From contig NZ_JBCNJT010000001.1 in the NCBI RefSeq assembly GCF_039596395.1, positions 310,001-374,000 on the forward strand: DNA of 64,000 nucleotides, given 5' to 3'. This DNA is from Fluviicola sp. Its GTDB lineage: Bacteria; Bacteroidota; Bacteroidia; Flavobacteriales_D; Crocinitomicaceae. A program made the translations under genes and the position numbers. Below the pieces are notes generated by a model that saw nothing but the letters and a program-made list of their open reading frames with translations, made no database searches and was not told where the DNA came from. Shown here piece by piece: positions 55,476-64,000 of the stretch (its first letter is position 1; every line of letters begins with the position of its first letter).

Positions 55476-56234
55476 ATGACTATGAAGAACAAGAGAGTAT
55501 TAATAATTGATGACGAAGTCGATGCTAGGCGTGTTATCTCTAAATACTTGGAGCGCTATTTTCCAAATTTCCAGGTTCTCGGAGAAGCAGATTCATTTAA
55601 ATCTGCTGTACAACTAATCAATGAAACAGAAGCTGACCTGATATTCATCGATATCAATTTGGGTGATGGTACGGGGTTCGATGTACTGGATGAAAGCGAT
55701 GCTTTTGCTGCCCAGATTATTTTTACGACTGCTTTTGATCAATATGCCGTGAAAGCTTTCAGGTACCAGGCTTTGGATTATCTGATGAAACCGATCGATT
55801 CGGAATTATTTGTGGAAGCGGTCAACCAGGCATTGGATAAAGTGCGTGAAAGACGTTCCATGAGTGCCGACCAAATTATGATTTCATACGGGAACGGAGA
55901 GCGTAAAATTTCCATTCCCACAGCAGACGGAATGTGTTTCGTGCGCCTGGATTCTATTGTGTCGTTTGAAGCAGACAGTTCTTATTGCAAAGTTTTCCTC
56001 GATGACGGAAAGGAAATCCTGGTTTCCAAACCTCTTAAATTCTTCGATGATAAATTAAAAGTGAATGTCAACTTTATTCGTCCGCATAAATCATTTATTG
56101 TCAACATGAAATTTGTGGAAGAATACCTCAAAGAAGAAGGCGGTTACATCAAGATGAAAAACGGCTTGAAAATCCCGATCTCACGCCAGAAGAAAGAAGA
56201 TGTGATCCGCGATCTGCAAACGCATTTTTTGTAA
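55476..56234 (+). CDS. LytTR-family response regulator
   Basis: A 252-residue two-component regulator. The receiver domain (about 5-122) has the acidic pair D12-D13, the phospho-acceptor D59 (LIFIDINLGDGTG) and the K in DYLMKPID. The C-terminal LytTR DNA-binding domain (about 145-250) has EADSSYCKVFLDDGK and FIRPHKSFIVNMKFVEEYL. No kinase is adjacent; the propeller-type sensor that starts at 62312 is a candidate partner, and in Bacteroidota such sensors often end in a LytS-type kinase. Its stop codon lies in the arm of the shared terminator. Confidence 0.93.
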   Translation: MTMKNKRVLIIDDEVDARRVISKYLERYFPNFQVLGEADSFKSAVQLINETEADLIFIDINLGDGTGFDVLDESDAFAAQIIFTTAFDQYAVKAFRYQALDYLMKPIDSELFVEAVNQALDKVRERRSMSADQIMISYGNGERKISIPTADGMCFVRLDSIVSFEADSSYCKVFLDDGKEILVSKPLKFFDDKLKVNVNFIRPHKSFIVNMKFVEEYLKEEGGYIKMKNGLKIPISRQKKEDVIRDLQTHFL

Positions 56235-56297
56235 AATATTTTTGGCATTCTGGTAGGGACGCGACGCATCGCGTCCCCACTGGCCAAAAATATTTTA
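56232..56297. terminator. bidirectional terminator, palindrome family copy 4
   Basis: Outer arms AAAATATTTTTGGC and GCCAAAAATATTTT (14 bp perfect, extended by 1 bp) enclose an inner stem of the GTAGGGACGCGA family. Both stop codons of the convergent LytTR and TolC genes lie in the arms, so one structure ends both transcripts. Confidence 0.8.
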
Positions 56298-57602
56298 AGG
56301 GATCAATTTCTTATAATCTCCGGTAAATAAGGATACATTCAATACTGCGGTTCTGAGGTTGAACTCCGAAGTCAGTTGCCTGTTCTTTGCCTGGATGATA
56401 GAGAACTGGATTTCGCGCAATTCAAATTGTGTCAATGAACCGTTTTCAAAGGATTTTTGAGCGATCTCAAACATTTCAGTGGTATTCACTATTGAACTGT
56501 TCTCCAAACGGTACATTCTTTCTGAAAAAGTGTAATCCTGCCAAGCTTTGTCCACTTCCGTCTTAATGGTTTGTTCCTGTTTTTCAACGGCATATTCGGC
56601 ATTTTCTTTCTGAAGTTTGTTATTCTTCACGTTAGTCACGTTGGATAGACCGTCGAGAATGGTCCAACTCAACGTGAGCCCGATTCCCGGACCTAAACTG
56701 CGGTTGGAAGAGAGCACGCCAACTTCGCTTTTGGAAATTGTAGCTGCATATTGGGTATAGAACGACAATTGCGGATAGTAACGGCTTTGCAGTTCTTTTC
56801 GCTGCTGATCAATAATAGCGATCTGGCTTTTCTGAACCAGCAAACTGGTGTTTTGAGCGAGTGCGTTTTCCAAAATAGTGGTTTTGTCCAGCGCCTGAAT
56901 GACCGGAATATTATCGTCTACATCGAAGGATGTTTCGCCGGCTTCTCCCATCACCATAGCCAAATCCACTTTCATTTTACTGATGAGGTTTAAATGGCCC
57001 AGGTAATTCGAACTGTCGGTATTGAGATCCAATTTTGCCTGGAGTAACTCCAGATCACTGGCAGCGCCGTTTTTGGATCGCAGCAGGATGAGTTCGTAAC
57101 GCTCTTTGGATAATTGAATGGCTTCCTCATAGACGACCTGCATGCGTTTGTAATATTGTAAACTGTAGTACAAAACGGAAGCCTGGTAGATCGACATTTC
57201 CATCTGTGCGGTAAGATTCACGGTTGCCAGGTCTTCCTGCAATTGCAGGCGTTTATCCCGTGCAAACATTGCAAAACCATCAAAGAAAGTCCAGTTCAGG
57301 CGGGCAGAAGCTACCAATGAGTTGTTGTTTGCTCCTTTCTTTTCATTCACCTGTCCGGAATAAAATTCCTGACGCGTATTGGTGGTTGTCCAGTTCTGAT
57401 CGGCATTTATAGCAATTGTCGGGAGATACCCTGCCGCACCGACATTGTTCGAATTATCGGCCATTTGGACATTGTTGCGCTGGATCAATACATCGAAATT
57501 CTTTTCCAGCGTGCGTTTGATAACCTCCTCCAGGGAGAGTACCTGCTGGGAAAAAGCGTTGGTGCTGAAAAAAATAAGGAAGACAAGAATGCTGTTTTTC
57601 AT
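56295..57602 (-). CDS. TolC-family outer-membrane efflux channel
   Basis: A 435-residue protein with a signal peptide (ending AFSQ), two TolC repeats with long helical hairpins (about 20-215 and 216-430; LNWTFFDGFAMFARDKRLQ and LSWTILDGLSNVTNVKNNK are matching repeat positions). It forms the outer-membrane exit duct of the tripartite pump and is last in the marR-adaptor-permease-tolC operon; its start overlaps the permease stop by 4 bp. Confidence 0.92.
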   Translation of the reverse strand: MKNSILVFLIFFSTNAFSQQVLSLEEVIKRTLEKNFDVLIQRNNVQMADNSNNVGAAGYLPTIAINADQNWTTTNTRQEFYSGQVNEKKGANNNSLVASARLNWTFFDGFAMFARDKRLQLQEDLATVNLTAQMEMSIYQASVLYYSLQYYKRMQVVYEEAIQLSKERYELILLRSKNGAASDLELLQAKLDLNTDSSNYLGHLNLISKMKVDLAMVMGEAGETSFDVDDNIPVIQALDKTTILENALAQNTSLLVQKSQIAIIDQQRKELQSRYYPQLSFYTQYAATISKSEVGVLSSNRSLGPGIGLTLSWTILDGLSNVTNVKNNKLQKENAEYAVEKQEQTIKTEVDKAWQDYTFSERMYRLENSSIVNTTEMFEIAQKSFENGSLTQFELREIQFSIIQAKNRQLTSEFNLRTAVLNVSLFTGDYKKLIP

Positions 57603-60600
57603 GGCTTTACTTTCAATTTTTTGGATGTCAGGTAGACGTATAATCCCGGTATCACGAACAGTGTAAGAATCAGGGAGAATGCCAAACCACCTACAATGGT
57701 AATACCCATGGAAACCCGGCTGGTTGCCGCATCACCCAGTGCCAGTGCAATCGGAAGTGCTCCCAGGATAGTTGCCAGGGTGGTCATCAAAATAGGCCGG
57801 AAACGCTGAGCCGCGGCTTCTATGATCGCATCACGGATGTTAAATCCTTCCTCACGTTTTTGGTTTGCAAACTCCACGATCAGGATTCCATTCTTAACGA
57901 CCAAACCAACCAATACAATGACACCGATCTGGGAAAAGATATTGAGTGTTTGATCGGTAATCCACAAGGAAAGGAATGCTCCTGCCAGAGCCAGGAAAAT
58001 AGTGATCATGATAATGACCGGATCACTGAAACTTTCAAATTGTGCTGCCAGAATGAGGTAAATGAGTACCAGGGCCAGTATAAAAGCGAAAATGATGCTG
58101 TTACCGCTTTCTGCGAATTCCTTGGATGTTCCTGCCAAACTGTGGGAGAAACTTTCCGGAAGTACTTCTGCAGCAACTTTATCCATTGCCCGTATTCCGT
58201 CGCCAATCGTAAATCCATCATTGGGCTGTGCAGAAACAGTTGCTGAAATGTAGCGGTTATACCGGTAAAGCTGTGGCGGGCTCGATTCATTGGAAAGCTT
58301 AACCACGTTGTCTATCGGAATCAGATTTCCCTGGTCGGTACGAACCTGCACAGTACTTAAGTCGGCCGGATCATTTCTTTTATCCCGGTTTGCCTGGCCG
58401 ATTACCTGGTATTGTTTACCATTCAAAACGAAATAACCGTAACGTTGCCCCGAAAAATAAAGTTGCAGGGTGGAAGCAATCTCTTTTACATCTACGCCCA
58501 GGCTGGAGGCTTTGTCGCGGTCGATCTCGACCTGCAATTCAGGTTTGTTGAATTTTAAATCCACATCAACCATTTTAAAAGCAGGATCTGCACTTGCCTT
58601 TTCTAAAAACTTCGGAAGGATCTCTTTCATCTGATCGAAGTTCGGGGCCTGGATAACATATTGGACCGGAAATCCTGCCTGGCGTCCACCACCGATCGTT
58701 TGCTCCTGGATGATCATGTTCTTCGCAAAGTTGTAGGATCCCAAAACCGGAGTGAGCGCATTGACAATTTCTTCCTGCGTGCGTTTCCGTTCTTTTCCCG
58801 GTACGAGGTTTACCCGGATAAAAGAGGTATTTACGGCATTGGAAGAGAAATTCGGAGAAGTTACAGCGATGATATTGTCTTTTTCCGGCATCGTATCGAT
58901 TAAACTGATCAATTGCTGCTGGTGTGCGTCCATGCGTTCGAAAGAAGTTCCTTCGGGGGCAGTGGAGCGGATTTGAAACCGCCCCTTGTCTTCCATAGGA
59001 GCAAGTTCGGACTGTAAGCTCAGGAACGTCCAGATGATGATCCCGATACACGTTAGTGTCAGGATGAATGCGATCCACGCCCGTTTCATAAAACGGGTAA
59101 GGCCGTTTCGGTAACCTGACATCAATTTATCCAGCCATACTTCCGTCATTTTGTAAAAACGTGAATGCCGTTCCTTCTTTTTCAATAAACGGGAACTCAT
59201 CATTGGCGTCAGTGTCAATGAAATAAAAGCGGAAATGATCACCGATCCCGCAACCACGATCCCGAATTCACGGAATAAACGACCCGTTAATCCCTGCAGG
59301 AAAATAACCGGTAAAAACACTACGGAAAGTGTGATGGTTGTGGAAATAATGGCGAAGAAAATTTCAGCGGAACCTTTGTGCGCGGCTTCTTTCGGATCTT
59401 CTCCTTTCTCCACGCGCGAGTAAATGTTTTCCATCACTACAATTGCATCATCAACAACTAATCCGGTAGCAAGAACAATTCCCAGGAGTGTCAGTAAGTT
59501 GATGGAGAAGTTGGAAATGTACATGATGAAAAACGTCCCGATCAAAGAAATGGGAATCGCAATAATGGGAATGAGCGTTGTGCGCCAGTCACGCAGGAAC
59601 AGGAAAATAATGACAACTACCAAACCGAAGGCTATCAAAATAGTCTCTTCTACTTCTGAAATGGATTTACGGATGTTTTGTGTGGCATCCAAAGCTACTC
59701 CTAAACGCACATCAGCCGGAAGTTCTTTTTTGATCTGATCGATCTTCTTGTAAATTTCATCAACTATTTCAATGTAATTTGCCCCGGGTTGCGGATTCAC
59801 AGCAATACCGATCATCGGAGTTCCGTGATTTCCGCGAAGCAATGTACGCTCGTTTTCGGGAGAAAGAACAGCCTGGCCGATGTCTTTTAAACGAATGATC
59901 TGCGTTCCTTTCCTGGCAATAATCATGTTGTTGAATTCTTCCTCCGTGGAAAGCCTTCCGAATGTGCGAATCGTAAGTTCGACAGAGTTTCCTTCAATAC
60001 GTCCGGATGGTAATTCGACATTTTGATTTGTCAGGGCATTCTGAACTTCGAAAGGAGTGATATTCATACCTGCCATTTTCTCCGGGTCGAGGTTGAGTTT
60101 CATGGAAAACTTCTTTTCTCCCCAGATGCGGATTTCGGAAATTCCTTTGACCGTCTGAAGGCGCTCTTTAAAGACGTTATTCCCCAAATCAGACAGTTCC
60201 AGCAAGGATTTTTTATCGGACTGAACAGTCAGCGAGAAAATGGTTTCGGCATTGGCATCTGATTTTACGACCACAGGCGGATCAGCGTCCTGGGGAAGGT
60301 TTCGGATTGCTCCGGATACTTTGTCGCGAACGTCGTTTGCCGCCGCATCGAGGTCTACACTCAAATCAAATTCCACCGTAATGGAACTTCTTCCGTCTGA
60401 ACTGGTGGAACTTACGGTCCGGATCCCGGAAATACCGTTAATGGCTTCTTCCAGTGGTTCGGTAATCTGTGACTCGATCACATCCGGGTTTGCTCCGGTG
60501 TAATTGGTTGTAACGGTAATGATTGGCGGATCAACGGAAGGAAACTCGCGAACTCCCAGGAACAGGAACCCGATCACCCCGAAAAGAACCACGATGATCG

Positions 60601-60652
60601 AAAGTACAGAGGCCAGTACCGGCCTGTTGATACTTAGGGACGCGATATTCAT
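57599..60652 (-). CDS. RND efflux permease (AcrB/MexB-like)
   Basis: A 1017-residue inner-membrane proton-driven pump, close to the usual size. It begins MNIASLSINRPVLASVLSII and shows the RND motifs: GLVVDDAIVVMENIYSRVEKG in helix 4 (proton-relay Asp pair), SGxT-type loops, and FPSVDPPIITVTTNYTGANP near the N-terminus. Two large periplasmic loops lie at about 40-335 and 560-860. It overlaps the adaptor and tolC genes by 4 bp on each side. The substrate spectrum is unknown; drug or solvent export is typical. Confidence 0.94.
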   Translation of the reverse strand: MNIASLSINRPVLASVLSIIVVLFGVIGFLFLGVREFPSVDPPIITVTTNYTGANPDVIESQITEPLEEAINGISGIRTVSSTSSDGRSSITVEFDLSVDLDAAANDVRDKVSGAIRNLPQDADPPVVVKSDANAETIFSLTVQSDKKSLLELSDLGNNVFKERLQTVKGISEIRIWGEKKFSMKLNLDPEKMAGMNITPFEVQNALTNQNVELPSGRIEGNSVELTIRTFGRLSTEEEFNNMIIARKGTQIIRLKDIGQAVLSPENERTLLRGNHGTPMIGIAVNPQPGANYIEIVDEIYKKIDQIKKELPADVRLGVALDATQNIRKSISEVEETILIAFGLVVVIIFLFLRDWRTTLIPIIAIPISLIGTFFIMYISNFSINLLTLLGIVLATGLVVDDAIVVMENIYSRVEKGEDPKEAAHKGSAEIFFAIISTTITLSVVFLPVIFLQGLTGRLFREFGIVVAGSVIISAFISLTLTPMMSSRLLKKKERHSRFYKMTEVWLDKLMSGYRNGLTRFMKRAWIAFILTLTCIGIIIWTFLSLQSELAPMEDKGRFQIRSTAPEGTSFERMDAHQQQLISLIDTMPEKDNIIAVTSPNFSSNAVNTSFIRVNLVPGKERKRTQEEIVNALTPVLGSYNFAKNMIIQEQTIGGGRQAGFPVQYVIQAPNFDQMKEILPKFLEKASADPAFKMVDVDLKFNKPELQVEIDRDKASSLGVDVKEIASTLQLYFSGQRYGYFVLNGKQYQVIGQANRDKRNDPADLSTVQVRTDQGNLIPIDNVVKLSNESSPPQLYRYNRYISATVSAQPNDGFTIGDGIRAMDKVAAEVLPESFSHSLAGTSKEFAESGNSIIFAFILALVLIYLILAAQFESFSDPVIIMITIFLALAGAFLSLWITDQTLNIFSQIGVIVLVGLVVKNGILIVEFANQKREEGFNIRDAIIEAAAQRFRPILMTTLATILGALPIALALGDAATSRVSMGITIVGGLAFSLILTLFVIPGLYVYLTSKKLKVKP

Positions 60653-61680
60653 TGGCCGGCGATTTTAGTTTTCACAGCTGATCCTGCTTTCACAGCCAGC
60701 AATCCGGAAATCAGCACCTGGTCGCCTTCTTTCAAATTCCCGATTACCTGTACTTTATCCGGCGTTCTGATGCCTATTTCAACAGGGATTTCTTCTACCA
60801 ATCCGTTCCGTACAACGAATACCTTTTGGCCTTTCAAGATCGGAACAACGCTTTCTGTCGGAACCATGAATGCATTTTCTTCTTTGCCCATGTCGTAATT
60901 GATCGAAACAAAAGATCCTGCAATAAGCCCACCGGGGTTGGGAAGAGAAGCACGAACAGTCATCATTCGTGTTCCTTCGTCTATGCGCGGTTCGAAAGCA
61001 TACACTTTCCCGGAATACGACTTGGAATCACCGTCTGTTTTGAATTTGATGATCTGCCCGATCCGGACATTCCGTGCATACTTTTCAGGTACGGAGAATT
61101 CGATCTTGACAGGATTTTCCTGTACAATAGAAGTAATCAGGGTGCTGGAAGAAATAAAAGCTCCTTCACTCACATGCCTCAAGCCGATTTTCCCTGAAAA
61201 AGGAGCGCGGATCGTTGCTTTGGAGATCTGAACGTTTAACAGATCCAATTTCGCTTGGGCATCTGCAAGTGCCGATTGGGAAACTTCGTAATCCTGCAAA
61301 CTGATTCCTTTTGACTGGTATAAACTTCGTTTTCGTGCTTCGTCTTTTTCCGCCAGGTCCTGTTCTACCAGCAATTGTGCTTTTTGCGCCTTCAGGATGT
61401 CGGAATCGACCTGCACAAGAACGGTTCCTTTTGCAACGGTTTGCCCTTCTCTGAATGAAATACGCTGGATTCTTCCGGAAACTTCCGAATAAATATCTAC
61501 TTGCTCGTTCGGTATCACAGAACCGGGAATGGCTATGGACCGGACAACTTCACCGGCTTTGATCTGAACAACATCCACGGTAATGGTGGGCGCTTTTTGC
61601 GCTTTTAAATCCTCTTTTTTCTCTCCGCAGGCGCTCAGGAGAAGGATAAATGCCAGAATCGGTGAAATCTTTGTTGTCAT
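60649..61680 (-). CDS. RND efflux periplasmic adaptor (membrane-fusion protein)
   Basis: A 343-residue lipoprotein (lipobox LLLSAC, Cys 18) with a biotinyl-lipoyl-like half (VDIYSEVSGRIQRISFREGQ), a helical hairpin (about 95-150) and the matching lipoyl half (IRAPFSGKIGLRHVSEGAFI), then beta-barrel and membrane-proximal domains. It bridges the permease and TolC. It lies 39 bp downstream of marR and 4 bp overlaps the permease gene. Confidence 0.92.
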   Translation of the reverse strand: MTTKISPILAFILLLSACGEKKEDLKAQKAPTITVDVVQIKAGEVVRSIAIPGSVIPNEQVDIYSEVSGRIQRISFREGQTVAKGTVLVQVDSDILKAQKAQLLVEQDLAEKDEARKRSLYQSKGISLQDYEVSQSALADAQAKLDLLNVQISKATIRAPFSGKIGLRHVSEGAFISSSTLITSIVQENPVKIEFSVPEKYARNVRIGQIIKFKTDGDSKSYSGKVYAFEPRIDEGTRMMTVRASLPNPGGLIAGSFVSINYDMGKEENAFMVPTESVVPILKGQKVFVVRNGLVEEIPVEIGIRTPDKVQVIGNLKEGDQVLISGLLAVKAGSAVKTKIAGQ

Positions 61681-61719
61681 GGGTTTTATTTTCGTTGGAT
61701 GAAAAAAATTCCGGCAGGT

Positions 61720-62184
61720 TTATTTCTGCGGGTAAAAAAATTCAAACTGGTCTGCCGGGATATCTTGTGTTTTGGTAACCAGTTCCGACAGAATTAACTG
61801 AAAGTTAGCATGTAAAGATGGATCAAGCAAGCTGAAAAAGTATTCATTGGCCTCTTTAATCCCTTTTTCGATTTCCAAAATCCATGGTTCCGCCTTGGCA
61901 GTAATGTGAAGCGTGCGTTCCCTGCGGTCTTTGGGGTTGGTTTTCCGCTCGATAAAACCGTCTTTTTGCAAAGCATCAATAATACGCACCATGGAAACTT
62001 TATCCATTAAAAGCTGATCTGCCAGTTCCTGCTGATTAATATTTCCGCTGTTCTTGCCGATGAGGTACAAAGGGAAATAATACCGGTCAACAGGAGTGTG
62101 TTCCAGGAGCATTGCTACTTTCCCGATATATTGTTTTGTTAGAATGCTGAAAAATCGGCCTAACGGCCATTCTTGTGTATTCAT
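61720..62184 (-). CDS. MarR-family transcriptional regulator
   Basis: 154 residues with the winged-helix core: recognition helix region INQQELADQLLMDKVSMVRI (about 48-68) and wing DALQKDGFIERKTNPKDRRERTLHI (about 70-93), flanked by dimerisation helices. First gene of the RND operon, so it very likely represses it and responds to a pump substrate. A dyad 15 bp before the ATG is the probable operator. Confidence 0.92.
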   Translation of the reverse strand: MNTQEWPLGRFFSILTKQYIGKVAMLLEHTPVDRYYFPLYLIGKNSGNINQQELADQLLMDKVSMVRIIDALQKDGFIERKTNPKDRRERTLHITAKAEPWILEIEKGIKEANEYFFSLLDPSLHANFQLILSELVTKTQDIPADQFEFFYPQK

Positions 62185-62198
62185 AATCTTTTTTTGGA

Positions 62199-62217
62199 TA
62201 GTTAGTAAAGCTAACTA
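62199..62217. promoter_or_regulatory. candidate MarR operator
   Basis: Inverted repeat TAGTTAG-taaag-CTAACTA, 15 bp before the marR start. Size and place fit an autoregulatory MarR dimer site that would also block the whole efflux operon and perhaps the divergent sensor gene. Confidence 0.5.
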
Positions 62218-62311
62218 ATTACGGGGTAAGTAGTTTTTGATTTAACGAAAAATTGACGAAAATTAGCAGATTCATGTACATTTACATTCCTGTATCAACA
62301 AGTTCATCATT

Positions 62312-64000
62312 TTGATCAAGTATATCCTATATAGCCTTTTTCTGGTTTTCACTGCTGCAAAAGCTCTTTCGCAACAAACAAAAGAGATTTCCTGGGAATA
62401 CAACTACAAGCATTTTGGGATTAAAAATGGGTTGCCGAGTTCGGAAACTTACCAGGTTTACCAGGACAAATCAGGGTTGTTGTGGGTTTTGACTGACAGG
62501 GGAATAGTGCGTTATGACGGATATGAGTTCCATACTTATACGATGGAAAGCGGATTGGCTGACAATGTCAATTTCCGGGTCGTGGAAGATTCGCAGGGAG
62601 GTGTCTGGTTTGTCGGGTACAACGGATTGTTGAGTGTTTTCAGGGATGGAAAAATGCAACCCTATCCATACAATCACCTGATTAGGAAGAAGCTCGATAC
62701 CGCCCAGAATCCAATCATTTCCATGCACGTTAATGAGGATCTTTCCATTGTTTACAGTTCTTTCAAATCGGGAATTTTTACAATCAGTAAAAATGGCCGG
62801 TTAAAAGAGTTGCCCTTTCGATCACTAAACGGAGCGTCATTCTGGCAGTTCGGGAATGATTTTCTGCCCCATAGTGCTTTGCACAGAGTCAATGGTCCGG
62901 TAAATACCTATTTGATAAGGAATAACCGGAAAATAGTCATCGGTAAGCTTTTTTTTACGATTACAGTCAGGGCTAAGGAACACAAGAAACAGTATTTCGC
63001 CCTAGCCAATCACAAAGCTTACATGAATGGTGGGAAACAATTCGAATTGATTCCCGGTACAACTGCTGCAATTGGATTGGATACAGATGAGGAATTCGTA
63101 TATATCGGATATTACAAGGGAGGAGTGAAAAAATTCCGTTTTGATCGCAGAACCAGAAAGCTGATCCTGGCAGGGCATTACTTAAAAGGTTTTTCAGTGA
63201 CATCGGCTTGCCGGGATCTGAATGGCACGTTGTGGTTTACCACGCTGGAAAAAGGAATGTTTGCTATTCATGATGAAGCTATCCGGCAGTTATCAATCAA
63301 TGGCAAACGATTCAACGGTGAAGTCCGGTTCATCAATGGGAATAAAGACAAAGTGGTATTGACTCATTATGTGGGAAAATGGCAGCAGCTTTACCCGCCT
63401 TATTTGTGTAAAGATGCAGGAAAAATGCTTGAGAAGTATAATTTACTGCCTTTTGGAAATGGATTTGCCTTTAAAAAAGGGATTGTGGATTGGAGTGACT
63501 GGCCTGAAGTGGACGATAGCTATCCGGTAAATCCGGTCTATCAAACTGGAAAGTCACTTGTTGGAAACACGAAGGAAGATACTACCAGGGTTATGGAAAT
63601 AAGACCTGTGAATACTATTTTGAGGGTTTTGGCGCATACCGGTGGAGACGACAAGCTTAGCAGCGCGTTTCATTGGTATTACATCACTGCGAATAATCAG
63701 CTTTTTGAAGTGTATAACCAGGGAGTGTTTGTTTTGGAAATACAGCATAAAAAATTTGGCGACAAACCACGTCCTGTTTTAAAGAAAAGGATCCATTTGA
63801 TGAAATATAATCCCGTGTGGGGATTGATTGCCTGCTCAAATTCGGAAGGAATATTTACCATAGATACGCATACCGGAAAAGCGAGAGAATTTGCTTCTGA
63901 TCTGGGATTAGGGAAACAAATTTTAACCTTCTTTTTCGATGAAAAAGACCAATTATGGGTTTCAACACGGAAAGGAATTTTCCTGCTTGTCAGGAAGCAT
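62312..64000 (+). CDS. two-component-type propeller sensor, 3' end outside window
   Basis: An open frame of 563 codons runs to the right edge; no ATG opens it, and a TTG at 62312 gives a signal-peptide-like start (IKYILYSLFLVFTAAKALS). The protein shows regulator-propeller blades of the type GLLWVLTDRGIVRYDGYEF, GGVWFVGYNGLLSVFRDGK, GTLWFTTLEKGMFAI and DQLWVSTRKGIF, with a spacing of about 45-60 residues at the start and further blades later. Such periplasmic propellers usually precede a Y_Y_Y domain, a membrane helix and a histidine kinase. That part is beyond the window. It is divergent from marR. Confidence 0.8.
   Translation, partial: MIKYILYSLFLVFTAAKALSQQTKEISWEYNYKHFGIKNGLPSSETYQVYQDKSGLLWVLTDRGIVRYDGYEFHTYTMESGLADNVNFRVVEDSQGGVWFVGYNGLLSVFRDGKMQPYPYNHLIRKKLDTAQNPIISMHVNEDLSIVYSSFKSGIFTISKNGRLKELPFRSLNGASFWQFGNDFLPHSALHRVNGPVNTYLIRNNRKIVIGKLFFTITVRAKEHKKQYFALANHKAYMNGGKQFELIPGTTAAIGLDTDEEFVYIGYYKGGVKKFRFDRRTRKLILAGHYLKGFSVTSACRDLNGTLWFTTLEKGMFAIHDEAIRQLSINGKRFNGEVRFINGNKDKVVLTHYVGKWQQLYPPYLCKDAGKMLEKYNLLPFGNGFAFKKGIVDWSDWPEVDDSYPVNPVYQTGKSLVGNTKEDTTRVMEIRPVNTILRVLAHTGGDDKLSSAFHWYYITANNQLFEVYNQGVFVLEIQHKKFGDKPRPVLKKRIHLMKYNPVWGLIACSNSEGIFTIDTHTGKAREFASDLGLGKQILTFFFDEKDQLWVSTRKGIFLLVRKH

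Noticed and set aside
1-64000. tRNA, rRNA, tmRNA and riboswitch genes
   Set aside because: No T-arm plus acceptor pattern, rRNA stretch or known riboswitch core was seen on reading; a covariance scan was not possible.

Overview
The window reads as chromosomal DNA of a Bacteroidota bacterium, most likely order Flavobacteriales; a Fluviicola or Crocinitomicaceae relative is my guess from overall flavour, not a measured placement. Supporting signs are two proteins with type IX secretion sorting domains (10429-12402 and 48865-51186), a GldM C-terminal-like protein, sigma/FecR cell-surface signalling genes, a GIN (DUF2807) lipoprotein, DUF5916 and ComEC proteins, and Bacteroidota-type -7 promoter boxes (TAnnTTTG). 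No tRNA, rRNA, CRISPR array or intact insertion sequence was found.

Layout. 1-8.4 kb: an AT-rich accessory block on the minus strand holding two giant proteins of unknown role, the second a metzincin-type metalloprotease, preceded by a 36-codon fragment that repeats the protease's N-terminal signature. 8.4-12.4 kb: an ECF sigma factor overlapping a membrane-anchored sulfatase-modifying-factor-like protein, and a secreted VWA protein with a T9SS tail. 12.5-18.4 kb: MarC transporter, AsmA-like protein, an unexplained 580-bp gap, and a secreted VWD protein. 18.7-23.2 kb: a plus-strand group with PfkB kinase, DUF349 protein, two small membrane proteins and an EamA transporter. 23.3-32.6 kb: minus-strand surface and signalling genes (TonB receptor, GIN lipoprotein, STN/surface-repeat protein, FecR, ECF sigma, DUF5916). 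32.6-36.9 kb: lipoproteins and ComEC. 37-40.3 kb: the conserved thrS-infC-rpmI-rplT translation cluster. 41-46.6 kb: hydrolase, dinB polymerase IV, a strongly structured non-coding interval, and a second DnaE-type polymerase. 46.7-56.2 kb: helicase, secreted gliding-type protein, small secreted proteins, serine hydrolase, YchJ-like protein, phosphatase, LytTR regulator. 56.3-62.2 kb: a MarR-RND efflux operon (marR, adaptor, permease, TolC) on the minus strand. 62.3 kb to the end: the start of a propeller-type sensor.

The features most worth attention are the chain of strong hairpins ending in a terminator between dinB and dnaE, the N-terminal signature shared by the protease and its upstream fragment, a family of four related GC-rich palindromes serving as terminators, the sigma factor paired with a sulfatase-modifying-factor-like membrane protein, and four genes whose TAnnTTTG box sits 4-5 nt before an ATG, which suggests leaderless transcripts. 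All functional statements come from reading motifs by eye; no database search was run.
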